A stretch of DNA of 6,709 bases from an uncultured Coprococcus sp. (GCA_900557435.1 USSH01000142.1:1-6709), one strand, 5' to 3'; shown: positions 1 through 6,457, numbered from the stretch's first letter. Translations and numbers: made by a program. The notes: generated by a model not told the origin, from the letters alone.

Positions 1-3
1 AAG

Positions 4-498
4 ATGACACTGATAGATGTCATGGGATTTGGATTGCTGAATATATCGTATTTTATTACTATCAGAAGCTCACTTCCTACCAGCAATACGGCTGATCTGC
101 GATGGATGGTTCTGCTGTCTCTTTCCTTAGCATTTGTCTTTTTGTATTATTCCTTTGTCATCTGCGACAGTGATGAGGAAAGATTTCTTGCCAAAACATA
201 TATGAATAAAAACAAATATTGGAAGTGGGTTATATTTATATATTTTCTGGTCTGGTTTGCTGGCGATCTGGCAAAAGGTGTGATTTGGGCTGACCTTGGA
301 GAAAATTATGAATTGCGTTATTTATACTGGTTTACCAGCAAGCCGATGGATTGGATTTTTGGCGAGGGCACTTTTGATTCTTTGGGCTCGATCCAGTTTG
401 ACCGGGTAGGCTTCTGGGGATTTGCGATCTGTCTGGTATGGTTTATCAGGGAGAAGATTTTGGCAAAGCGAGAAGCGAATCAGAATAAAGGGGATTAA
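4..498 (+). CDS. Small multi-pass membrane protein of unknown function, possibly 5'-truncated
   Basis: The frame encodes 164 residues from the first ATG, but it is already open at base 1 and no ribosome binding site is visible, so the true start may lie outside the window. Hydrophobic stretches suitable for membrane spans lie at about residues 5-20, 35-53, 74-94 and 135-149, separated by polar loops; the third loop is rich in aromatic residues (Trp, Tyr, Phe). The C-terminus is short and basic (Arg/Lys-rich), consistent with a cytoplasmic tail. I recognise no catalytic motif or family. It ends just before a strong terminator and is followed by about 170 non-coding bases, so it is probably not in the downstream pilus operon. 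Its base composition looks more AT-rich than the Tad genes. That this is a real gene is fairly secure from its length, membrane-protein composition and terminator; no function can be assigned. Confidence 0.7.
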   Translation: MTLIDVMGFGLLNISYFITIRSSLPTSNTADLRWMVLLSLSLAFVFLYYSFVICDSDEERFLAKTYMNKNKYWKWVIFIYFLVWFAGDLAKGVIWADLGENYELRYLYWFTSKPMDWIFGEGTFDSLGSIQFDRVGFWGFAICLVWFIREKILAKREANQNKGD

Positions 499-523
499 AA
501 AAATAAATACAAGCAGATGCGAC

Positions 524-574
524 CGCCTTCTGGTTGCCTATCATGTGATGATCGGTAGCCGGAGGGCGTTTTTT
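524..574 (+). terminator. Intrinsic (Rho-independent) terminator of the upstream gene
   Basis: A 15-bp stem pairs 524-538 with 554-568, including four G-T wobbles. After one mismatch (539/553) it continues as a perfect 5-bp inner stem (540-544 with 548-552) around a 3-base loop. Six T residues follow immediately (569-574). The structure starts 25 bases after the stop of the membrane protein gene, so it most likely ends that transcript and insulates the Tad operon from upstream read-through. The long two-part stem is typical of Firmicutes terminators. There is no equally good A-tract directly before the stem, so action on the minus strand is less likely. Confidence 0.9.
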
Positions 575-746
575 GCGTGGACAGCGAGCTGGGATCAGTG
601 CATTCGTAAAGCCTTTAGTCCTGTGTTTGATGTGTAAACTTGCCGTGAAAAAGAGAAGATCGCCGGATGCTAGGATGTAGTTATGATGAGTCGGCAGATG
701 GGAAGCAGCGTTGGAGAACAAAGTAGCACAGGGGGCTGAATACAGA
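575..746 (+). other. Non-coding leader, expected to contain the Tad operon promoter
   Basis: These 172 bases separate the terminator from the ATPase start and hold no convincing gene. Since all downstream genes are closely spaced, the operon promoter should lie here or within the preceding gene. The best -10-like hexamer I see is TATGAT at 682-687, but the bases about 17 upstream do not resemble TTGACA and there is no extended -10 TG. A short perfect inverted repeat, TAAAG-C-CTTTA, lies at 607-617 and could be an operator, though such repeats arise by chance. In the ATPase frame, stops at 678-680, 684-686 and 687-689 limit how far upstream the gene could start. The promoter assignment is inference only. 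Confidence 0.35.
730..736 (+). promoter_or_regulatory. Ribosome binding site of the CpaF-type ATPase gene
   Basis: AGGGGGC lies about 10 bases upstream of the ATG at 747. It resembles the AGGGGGT site before the first TadE-like gene in the same operon. An in-frame TTG at 711 is a possible alternative start, adding 12 residues, but its upstream sequence (GGGAAG at 700-705) is weak and close. Starting at ATG 747 also places a clean receiver-like first beta strand at the N-terminus. I therefore prefer 747. Confidence 0.6.
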
Positions 747-2357
747 ATGAAGATCAGGATTATATACATAGACGAGGATGTGGACTATAGAAATATATTT
801 TCGAGGTACATTCAGGAAAGATACAGTGACAGATTTGTGCTTGGGGTGTATCAAAGCGTGGAAGAACTAGAGAGCTCAGGGATGGGGTTCAGACGCGATG
901 AGCTGTCTGGGAAATCAGGATTTGGCAAAAAAAGCGGTGAGGCAGGCGATGGTTTTGATATATGCCTTGTCAGCAGCACATTTGGCGATAAACTGGCGGA
1001 CATTGGCGGCATTTGTCAGGTTGTGCTCACTGCGGACAGGGGAGAGCTGAAGTATAACAACTATATTTTCAGGTACCGGAAACCTGCTGACATAGTGGAT
1101 TTTATGGAAAATGAATACCGGAGGAAACTGACGGAATGTCTTCTGACAGACATTAGAAAGAAAGTGTCCACGAGCATAGACCTTGCAAATGTAACGGACG
1201 AACAGCTCAGACGCGATATAGACATTCTGATACAGAATGAACAGAGGAGCGTCCTGCTTGGAGATGATGGATGTAAAAGACTGGGGCAGCAGGTGCTCAG
1301 TTCCATAAGAGGACTCGGGCTTTTGGATAGCCTTATGGCTGATGATGATATCACGGAGATAATGATCAATGATTATGATGTCATATTTGCCGAGAAGCAG
1401 GGAAGGCTCATGAGGTGCAGAGACGCGCGGTTTGAAAGCCGGGAGCAGATGCTTGACATAATACAGAAGATAGTTGGAAAGGTGGGGCGCGAGGTCAATC
1501 AGGCCAACCCGATAGTTGATGCGAGACTTGACGATGGCTCCAGAGTGAATGTGATATTGCCGCCGATTGCCCTGAATGGTCCGACCATGACAATCAGACG
1601 GTTTTCAAAGGAACCGATGACTATGGAGAGGCTTATCTCACTTGGATCTATTACACCTGAGGTGGCAGAGAAACTCAGGCTTCTGGTCCGGGCCAGATAT
1701 AACATTTTTATAAGCGGGGGCACCGGATCGGGAAAGACCACTTTCCTCAATGCGCTGTCGGATTTTATTCCAAAGGATGAAAGAATATGCACGATCGAGG
1801 ACTCAGCGGAGCTTCAGATCACAGGGGTGGACAACCTGCTGCGACTTGAGACCAGAAATGCCAACTCGTCAGGTTCAGGCCAGATAACCATAAGGGAGCT
1901 TATAAGGACTGCACTCAGGCAGAGACCTGACAGGATCATTGTCGGTGAGGTCAGAGGGGCAGAAGCTCTTGACATGCTTCAGGCCATGAATACAGGCCAT
2001 GATGGATCCCTGTCCACCGGACATGCCAACTCCAGCCGGGATATGCTGGCAAGACTTGAGACCATGGTGCTTCAGGGGGCAGAGGGATTCCCTCTTGAAG
2101 CTATAAAGCAGCAGATAGGCTCATCGATCGACATCATCATCCATTTGTCAAGACTCAGGGATCACAGCAGAAAGACCATGGAGATAAGCGAGGTTGTCGG
2201 ATACAGGAATGGAGAGATAGTGCTCAATCCTCTGTATGTTTTCAGTGAAGATGCGGCAAGCACGTACAGCCGTGTATCGGGAAGTCTTGTCAGAACGGAG
2301 AATCCGCTTGTAAACGCAGAAAAACTCAGAGCGGAGGGAATTTCGACCACAATCTGA
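747..2357 (+). CDS. cpaF: Tad pilus secretion ATPase CpaF/TadA with an N-terminal receiver-like domain
   Basis: This 536-residue cytoplasmic motor ATPase of the VirB11/PulE superfamily should power Tad pilus assembly through TadB and TadC. Residues 1-120 look like a degenerate response-regulator receiver: an acidic cluster D9-E10-D11 after the first strand, Ser76 where the phospho-acceptor Asp would be, Thr95 and the Lys112-Pro113 pair. A Gly/Ser/Lys-rich stretch (43-69) interrupts it. The CpaF region follows: a helical N-terminal part (about 128-195), DDDITEIMIN from 199, ANPIVDARL from 253, Walker A GGTGSGKT at 324-331 (catalytic Lys330), a Walker B region with Glu401 in RPDRIIVGEVRG, and the His box STGHANS (His426). 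All ATPase motifs are intact. An in-frame TTG at 711 would add 12 residues, but ATG 747 has the better ribosome binding site. tadB follows 37 bases downstream. ATPase identity is very secure; the receiver-like reading is from motif order only. Confidence 0.97.
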   Translation: MKIRIIYIDEDVDYRNIFSRYIQERYSDRFVLGVYQSVEELESSGMGFRRDELSGKSGFGKKSGEAGDGFDICLVSSTFGDKLADIGGICQVVLTADRGELKYNNYIFRYRKPADIVDFMENEYRRKLTECLLTDIRKKVSTSIDLANVTDEQLRRDIDILIQNEQRSVLLGDDGCKRLGQQVLSSIRGLGLLDSLMADDDITEIMINDYDVIFAEKQGRLMRCRDARFESREQMLDIIQKIVGKVGREVNQANPIVDARLDDGSRVNVILPPIALNGPTMTIRRFSKEPMTMERLISLGSITPEVAEKLRLLVRARYNIFISGGTGSGKTTFLNALSDFIPKDERICTIEDSAELQITGVDNLLRLETRNANSSGSGQITIRELIRTALRQRPDRIIVGEVRGAEALDMLQAMNTGHDGSLSTGHANSSRDMLARLETMVLQGAEGFPLEAIKQQIGSSIDIIIHLSRLRDHSRKTMEISEVVGYRNGEIVLNPLYVFSEDAASTYSRVSGSLVRTENPLVNAEKLRAEGISTTI

Positions 2358-2375
2358 TATGTGGCGGGGATGCTT

Positions 2376-2390
2376 AGGAGAAAGGAAGGA
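2376..2390 (+). promoter_or_regulatory. Ribosome binding site that decides the tadB start
   Basis: AGGAG (2376-2380) and AAAGGAAGG (2381-2389) precede the ATG at 2395 with about 5 bases of spacing. The upstream in-frame ATG at 2359, one base after the ATPase stop, has only a GGAGGG at 2333-2338, about 20 bases away, which is too far. The site therefore favours 2395. A further in-frame ATG at 2527, after the repeat tract, has only a distant GGGAGA and is a weaker candidate. Confidence 0.75.
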
Positions 2391-2394
2391 CCTG

Positions 2395-3282
2395 ATGGGA
2401 GAGAATCAAGGCAGAGGGAAGAAAAACCGTAATAGGAATAATCGTGGAAAATTTCATGGGAAATATCATGGGAAATTTCATGGAAAATTTCATGAAAAAT
2501 ATCATGGGAGATCCGGCGCAGGCCTTATGGGAAATGCAGTTGATTATTCGGATTACTACATGTCGGTCAGTGAGATTGTGACAGGCATTGCGATAGGGAT
2601 GTTTATAGGTGGGATCGCGATTTATATGATAGTCCATAAAGTGCTCTTTTCCATGGCAGTGGGGTTTGCGATAGGTATTGTATATATTAAACCGTACAAG
2701 AGTAAATGCATACAGAAGAGGGATAAGGAGCTGCTGCTGGAGTTCCGGGATCTCATGGAATCGCTGGTCTCCTCGTATTCAGCTGGTGGCAATACAATAA
2801 GTGCATTTGAGTCGGCGTACACTGATATGGTTGAACTTTACGGTGAGGACAGTTATATGGCGAAGGAGCTTGAGATCATAAGAACCGGTCTTGCAAATGG
2901 ATTCAATATAGTACCATTGATCGATGACATGGCAGACCGTATGGGACTTGAGGATATAAAGAATTTTGCGGACGTATTTGGAATCTGCTTCAGAAAGGGC
3001 GGAGATATGAGAAAGGTTCTGTTCGACACGAGGCAGGTTATAGGGGAAAAGATAGAGATGGAGCAAGAAATGAAGGTTGCCCTCCGCGCCAATATGAATG
3101 AGCTCAACATTCTTCTGGTTGTTCCGGTCGTGATAGACCTGATGTTTCAGTCAGACCAGGGAATGGCAGACACCGGCTCTACAATGGAAGGTCTGATCTC
3201 CAGACTTATAGCGGTCGCTATGTTTGGCGGGGCCTATGCCCTTGGACGGTATTTCGTGGGCCGCGGACAGCATCAACTTTAA
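2395..3282 (+). CDS. tadB: Tad pilus inner-membrane platform protein TadB, with repeat-bearing N-terminal extension
   Basis: The protein has 295 residues from ATG 2395 and is a type II secretion system F-domain (GspF/PilC-like) membrane protein. With TadC it should form the platform on which CpaF acts. The core begins near residue 50. Two hydrophobic segments lie at about 61-80 and 83-98, followed by a cytoplasmic F domain (about 110-230), including LLLEFRDLMESL and the FRKGGDMRKVL segment. Two more membrane segments lie at about 237-251 and 267-288. This is the usual TadB topology. The odd part is residues 1-49: very basic and Asn/Arg/Lys-rich, with five tandem Gly-Lys-Phe/Tyr-His units (18-37, the last with Glu for Gly). 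I do not know this extension from TadB proteins. It starts 37 bases after cpaF and is probably translated from the same message. Family assignment is secure; the start is less so, since ATG 2527 would remove the extension. Confidence 0.92.
   Translation: MGENQGRGKKNRNRNNRGKFHGKYHGKFHGKFHEKYHGRSGAGLMGNAVDYSDYYMSVSEIVTGIAIGMFIGGIAIYMIVHKVLFSMAVGFAIGIVYIKPYKSKCIQKRDKELLLEFRDLMESLVSSYSAGGNTISAFESAYTDMVELYGEDSYMAKELEIIRTGLANGFNIVPLIDDMADRMGLEDIKNFADVFGICFRKGGDMRKVLFDTRQVIGEKIEMEQEMKVALRANMNELNILLVVPVVIDLMFQSDQGMADTGSTMEGLISRLIAVAMFGGAYALGRYFVGRGQHQL
2446..2505 (+). repeat. Five tandem 12-bp repeats inside the tadB 5' region
   Basis: Five consecutive 12-base units, each close to GGAAAATTTCAT, run without spacer. 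They differ mainly at the third base of the Gly codon (GGG or GGA), at the TTT/TAT codon, and in the last unit, which begins GAA. Each encodes Gly/Glu-Lys-Phe/Tyr-His. The unit length is a multiple of three, so gain or loss of copies would keep tadB in frame. High identity between units suggests recent expansion or slippage. The minus-strand and other-frame readings through this tract are echoes of the repeat, not genes. Confidence 0.95.
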
Positions 3283-3308
3283 TTCCCCGGAAGTATCCAG
3301 ATCGTAAA

Positions 3309-3336
3309 GGGGTCTGACCCCATAGGGCCTATAGGG
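3309..3336 (+). repeat. Overlapping inverted repeats in the tadB-tadC gap
   Basis: GGGGTC-T-GACCCC (3309-3321) is a perfect 6-bp inverted repeat around one base. It is directly followed by ATAGG-G-CCTAT (3322-3332), another perfect 5-bp inverted repeat around one base. The second can be extended, skipping A3333, by pairing CCC at 3319-3321 with GGG at 3334-3336. That pairing would compete with the first hairpin for the same C residues. The cluster ends 3 bases before the tadC ribosome binding site and has no T-tract, so it is not an intrinsic terminator. It could be an RNA processing or translation-control element, a protein binding site, or a small palindromic repeat that inserted there; the sequence does not decide between these. 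Confidence 0.7.
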
Positions 3337-3339
3337 ATT

Positions 3340-3346
3340 GGAGGAG
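3340..3346 (+). promoter_or_regulatory. Ribosome binding site that decides the tadC start
   Basis: GGAGGAG lies immediately upstream of ATG 3350, with 5 bases between GGAGG and the start codon. An in-frame TTG at 3338 overlaps this site and so is very unlikely to be the start. Confidence 0.85.
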
Positions 3347-3349
3347 AGA

Positions 3350-4228
3350 ATGGACAATATATCAAAGGGCTTGATGATAGCTGGGATGGTAATGTCGATG
3401 GTGTGGATTGTGATTTATCTGGCGCATATCAATAAATTTGATGAGGAGCTGGAGAGCGTTCCACAGGATGAATACAGGATGAGAAATCCGTTGATATTCG
3501 GATTCGCAGTGCTGCGTATGTTTAGATTTAACTTGGATAAGGCAAAGCACACGGACATGATGAAGAAATTCGCAAATCTGCATGGAAATTACTATGCTGG
3601 ATATTATTACTTTGTGATGCTGGCAAGTGAGGTGAATTTTGTCTGGATGACAGTGGCTATTGGCCTGATATTGGCGGGAATGGCGGGGATATATGAGCTG
3701 GCATTCTGTGCGGTGATCATTGCGCTGCTCGGAATTCTATACAGAAGAATGGAACTTAAGGACAGGCTTGACGCCAGGAGTGATGAGCTTGTCAGTGAAT
3801 TTCCGGTCGTTGTGTCGAAGATGACACTGCTTGTGAGCGCAGGGCTTACCATGAGGGAGGCTTGGAGACAGATATCAGAGAGTCAGGAAGGCGCCCTGTA
3901 CAAAGAGATGCGCATGGTTATGGCAGATAAGGAAAATGGAGCAACTGACGAGGCTGCATTTGGACAATTTGGAGAGCGCTGCGGAGTTAGGGAGATAAGA
4001 AAATTTGCCATGGCGATGGTGTCCAACATGCAGAAGGGCAGCGGCGAACAGGTGGAATTTCTGAAGGATATGTCGACGGAGATGTGGGAGCTGAAAAAGA
4101 AACTTGTCCGAAAGAGAGTTGAGGATATGAAGACATTGCTTCTCATACCATCTTTCTTGATATTCATCGGAATACTGATCATGGTGCTTGGTCCGATGTT
4201 GTCCGGAATAAGTGCAGCGTTTGGATGA
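3350..4228 (+). CDS. tadC: Tad pilus inner-membrane platform protein TadC
   Basis: The protein has 292 residues from ATG 3350 and is a second F-domain platform protein, paired with TadB as in other Tad operons. A hydrophobic N-terminal segment lies at about 7-25, then a polar cytoplasmic loop. A double membrane-spanning stretch follows at about 88-112 and 114-131. The cytoplasmic F domain spans about 140-258, including ELVSEFPVVVSKMTLLVSAG and the later GSGEQVEFLKDMS segment. A final hydrophobic segment lies at about 263-288. Position right after TadB, topology and these motifs make TadC the best call, although TadB and TadC share the same domain and are separated mainly by gene order. The gap to tadB is 67 bases, the largest between genes in this operon, and holds a cluster of inverted repeats. 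The gap to the next gene is 60 bases. Confidence 0.92.
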   Translation: MDNISKGLMIAGMVMSMVWIVIYLAHINKFDEELESVPQDEYRMRNPLIFGFAVLRMFRFNLDKAKHTDMMKKFANLHGNYYAGYYYFVMLASEVNFVWMTVAIGLILAGMAGIYELAFCAVIIALLGILYRRMELKDRLDARSDELVSEFPVVVSKMTLLVSAGLTMREAWRQISESQEGALYKEMRMVMADKENGATDEAAFGQFGERCGVREIRKFAMAMVSNMQKGSGEQVEFLKDMSTEMWELKKKLVRKRVEDMKTLLLIPSFLIFIGILIMVLGPMLSGISAAFG

Positions 4229-4275
4229 TCATAGATATCGCAGTGCAGGACGAATCACGGCATATATACGGATAT

Positions 4276-4282
4276 AGGGGGT
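4276..4282 (+). promoter_or_regulatory. Ribosome binding site of the first TadE-like gene
   Basis: AGGGGGT lies 6 bases upstream of ATG 4289. It supports this start and with it the full 28-residue prepilin leader, rather than an internal Met at residue 24, which would leave a 5-residue leader. Confidence 0.7.
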
Positions 4283-4288
4283 GACTGG

Positions 4289-4867
4289 ATGAGAAACAGT
4301 GGGTATATGCAGAAGAATCTAACAGAACGAGTGGGGCGCACAGCTAAAAATGTGAAGATGAACCATAGGGGCACGGTACTTATAGAGGCTGCGATCTATT
4401 TCCCGATCATTATAATCGCTGCCATGTCGATCATTATGATATTGTTCTTTAAGCTTGACAAGATCGTGACACAGGCGGAAACCAGCTGCATGGCATTTAC
4501 AGCACAGGAGAAGATAGATACAACTGACCGCAATCTGTACAGGTATGAGATAGGCATGATGGACGACACCCAGGTGTATAAATCCCATGTGATAGGTTCC
4601 GTTCAGGAGTCTCCGTGGGGATATTACTGGCAGAATAACTGGACAGCATTTCCTGCGGAATCGTACTCGTACAAGGCAGAACATGGCAAAAGTTTCATGA
4701 ACATGTTGAGCAGTAGTACGGCTCATGCGTATCTGGTGAGTGTCAATCCTCTGACATTTGTGTCCGCTCTCGACGATGCAAAGCTGCTGGGTTCCTCTGT
4801 ATTGAAGGACAAGACGGGCTGTGATGGGCAGGATTATATGAAAAAACAGTATCTGACGGGAAGGTGA
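4289..4867 (+). CDS. TadE-like pseudopilin
   Basis: This 192-residue protein has the layout of a TadE-type minor pilin. A 28-residue hydrophilic basic leader ends in His-Arg-Gly28, followed by TVLIE, so Gly is at -1 and Glu33 at +5 of a prepilin peptidase site. A long hydrophobic helix (about 34-54) comes next, then a C-terminal domain of about 138 residues facing the outside. Cleavage after Gly28 would give a mature protein of 164 residues. The C-terminal domain is rich in aromatic residues (a Trp/Tyr-rich stretch near 109-128) and shows no enzyme motif. By family knowledge, TadE-like proteins are processed by the Tad prepilin peptidase and needed for pilus biogenesis without being the major fibre subunit. 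The leader is long for a prepilin, a common trait of TadE-like proteins. The next gene starts one base after the stop, implying coupled translation. Confidence 0.85.
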   Translation: MRNSGYMQKNLTERVGRTAKNVKMNHRGTVLIEAAIYFPIIIIAAMSIIMILFFKLDKIVTQAETSCMAFTAQEKIDTTDRNLYRYEIGMMDDTQVYKSHVIGSVQESPWGYYWQNNWTAFPAESYSYKAEHGKSFMNMLSSSTAHAYLVSVNPLTFVSALDDAKLLGSSVLKDKTGCDGQDYMKKQYLTGR

Positions 4868-4868
4868 T

Positions 4869-6410
4869 ATGAAAGCAAAAATTATGAACATAAAATATGT
4901 GAATGCAAATAAAAAGGCATCTATAAGGCTCACTGGAAACAATGGTGCGGCATCAGTATTCATGGTGCTTCTAATGGTCGAGATCGTGGTTATATTCTGG
5001 GGAATATATGCCTGCGCTCAGGCTGCAGCCACCTATGGCATGGCGGCGGATGCGGCTGGACTTGCACAAAATGCGGTAATGGCAGGCTACAATCATTCCA
5101 TAAAAGATGCGTATGGCATGATCTGTTATACACAGAGTGACACCGAACTGTCTGCGCAGGCACAGCATTTTGCGGAAGAATCCATGCCGGTGGACAGCGA
5201 TATAAGAGTGAAGGCTGGCTATACCGGGACTTCACTTGCGGACGACAGTCAGTTTGCTGTGCAGATTGACAAGTATATGAGCAAATGGGATAAGACCTGC
5301 GGACATGTAACGCAGTCTCAGCTGAGTACATTAAAAGGCGTTGTGGACAAGGCTTCGGACATCAGGAAAAAACTTGAATCAGATATGAACAAGACCCGCA
5401 ATCTGCCGCCGGGAAACCACGAATCTATAAGCGGATCTGCAGTCAGTGAAGACGAAAAGATGCAGGCGGTGCAGGAGGCGGAGAAACGCAGTCAGGCAGC
5501 CGATGCGAGAGAAAAGATGATCGGCAGTGTGAATCCTGATAATGCAGAGCTTCGGTTTGAAGCTGCGACGCTGGACTATAGAGGAAAGCACGATATAATT
5601 CCAGCCTTGGAGTGCAGGATCGATTCGGAGCGTGATGTGGATAAGAATGTCCGGACTGCAGCTGATATGCTTAAAAGTGTGGAAGAGTATTTTGACACGG
5701 TGGATGAGGCTGTGGCATCCATGACTTCCTTGGATACGCCGTATCATCTGGCACTTTATGCAGCCAACAATTTTTCATCGTTTCGATATTATGGATCGAC
5801 GGCTCTCACCGGGAGATCATTTGTTGATGGAGACATGCCAAGTGTGTCCAAATGGGGAGAAAATGAATTTATGCTAAATGGCGCAAGTGATGACATATCC
5901 AACTGCAAGGTCGTTAAGAGAATGATATTTGCTGTGCTCTTTTCAGAGTATATGGCGGGTACTTATGACATGCTTATGAATGACGAAGATATATCCGGAT
6001 ATGCTGACACCCTTTCTGGTGGGAACGCGGCATATAAGCAGCTTATAATGGATGAACTCATAGTCGGAATATCCGCAAATCTGGCATATGAGGCACTTGT
6101 GGAGATATATTCCGCCGATACAAGCAAGTATTCCGGATCGACGGCCGGGACTGATACAGGAGCAGGTTCAAGCGTGACGCTCACAGACTATCCGTCGTAC
6201 ATAGAACTGTTTGACCTACTTGAGACCGAGAGAAACATGGGAGGATTCATAAAGAGGATGAGATACCTCATGGATACAAATGCAGCTCATGCCTCCGGGG
6301 GCGATGCAGCTCAGTTCAGATGTGCAAATGCATATTTTTCGCCGCAGATCAGTGGTGCTACTGTAGAGATAAGCATGATGGGTGTCAGTTTTAAGGCGAA
6401 AGTCAGATAG
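4869..6410 (+). CDS. Large single-span TadE/TadG-like (DUF5702-like) Tad-locus protein
   Basis: The protein has 513 residues. A basic N-terminal tail (1-22) precedes a hydrophobic segment (about 28-50) and a long, probably extracytoplasmic domain. Just after the membrane segment, an Ala-rich helix leads into a LAQNAVMAGYNHSIKDAYGM stretch (65-84), a layout I associate with the DUF5702-type proteins of Firmicutes Tad loci; this is from memory and not verified. A charged, probably coiled stretch lies near 150-220. Five Cys residues fall outside the membrane segment (86, 144, 249, 346, 485). Unlike its two neighbours it lacks Glu at +5: the candidate Gly26 is followed by AASVF, so prepilin processing is doubtful. 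ATG 4869 starts one base after the preceding stop, with GGGAAGG at 4858-4864 as the ribosome binding site inside that gene. A TadG-like minor pilin or fibre anchor role is inferred from position and topology only. Confidence 0.8.
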   Translation: MKAKIMNIKYVNANKKASIRLTGNNGAASVFMVLLMVEIVVIFWGIYACAQAAATYGMAADAAGLAQNAVMAGYNHSIKDAYGMICYTQSDTELSAQAQHFAEESMPVDSDIRVKAGYTGTSLADDSQFAVQIDKYMSKWDKTCGHVTQSQLSTLKGVVDKASDIRKKLESDMNKTRNLPPGNHESISGSAVSEDEKMQAVQEAEKRSQAADAREKMIGSVNPDNAELRFEAATLDYRGKHDIIPALECRIDSERDVDKNVRTAADMLKSVEEYFDTVDEAVASMTSLDTPYHLALYAANNFSSFRYYGSTALTGRSFVDGDMPSVSKWGENEFMLNGASDDISNCKVVKRMIFAVLFSEYMAGTYDMLMNDEDISGYADTLSGGNAAYKQLIMDELIVGISANLAYEALVEIYSADTSKYSGSTAGTDTGAGSSVTLTDYPSYIELFDLLETERNMGGFIKRMRYLMDTNAAHASGGDAAQFRCANAYFSPQISGATVEISMMGVSFKAKVR

Positions 6411-6439
6411 GAGAAGGCATATTTTTATAAGGGGTAGAA

Positions 6440-6457
6440 ATGACGTATGGGCAATAA
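6440..6457 (+). other. Five-codon mini-ORF overlapping the start of the last gene
   Basis: ATG 6440 opens a frame encoding Met-Thr-Tyr-Gly-Gln and stops at TAA 6455-6457. It has the better spacing (5 bases) to the AAGGGG site at 6429-6434, while the pseudopilin ATG at 6447 is 12 bases away. Ribosomes starting at 6440 would stop 8 bases past the pseudopilin start, which could lower its expression or allow re-initiation. It may equally be chance. Confidence 0.3.

Noticed and set aside
607..633. Sigma-28 (SigD-type) promoter with TAAA at 607-610 and a GAT-containing -10
   Set aside because: Spacing fits, but the -10 matches only about half of the consensus positions; too weak to call.
422..637. 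Overlapping + strand frame of 71 codons running through the end of the first gene and the terminator
   Set aside because: It overlaps the membrane protein gene, reads through the terminator hairpin, has no ribosome binding site and its product has no protein-like pattern.
575..746. Cyclic di-GMP (GEMM) riboswitch in the operon leader
   Set aside because: The fragment CGTAAAGCCT recalls part of the GEMM consensus, but the other conserved blocks and a tetraloop/receptor layout are not present.
446..769. Minus-strand frame of 107 codons across the terminator and operon leader
   Set aside because: It spans the terminator and the start of cpaF, with no ribosome binding site and no recognisable features; it is a chance frame.
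2446..2505. CRISPR-like array
   Set aside because: The 12-base units are contiguous with no spacers and lie in frame inside tadB.
3309..3336. Intrinsic terminator between tadB and tadC
   Set aside because: Stems are short (5-6 bp, or loops too small) and no T-tract follows; the next bases are the tadC ribosome binding site.
4319..4963. Long minus-strand frame of 214 codons opposite the first TadE-like gene
   Set aside because: It is antisense to a clear TadE-like gene and the next start; its Cys/His-rich composition is typical of antisense readings.
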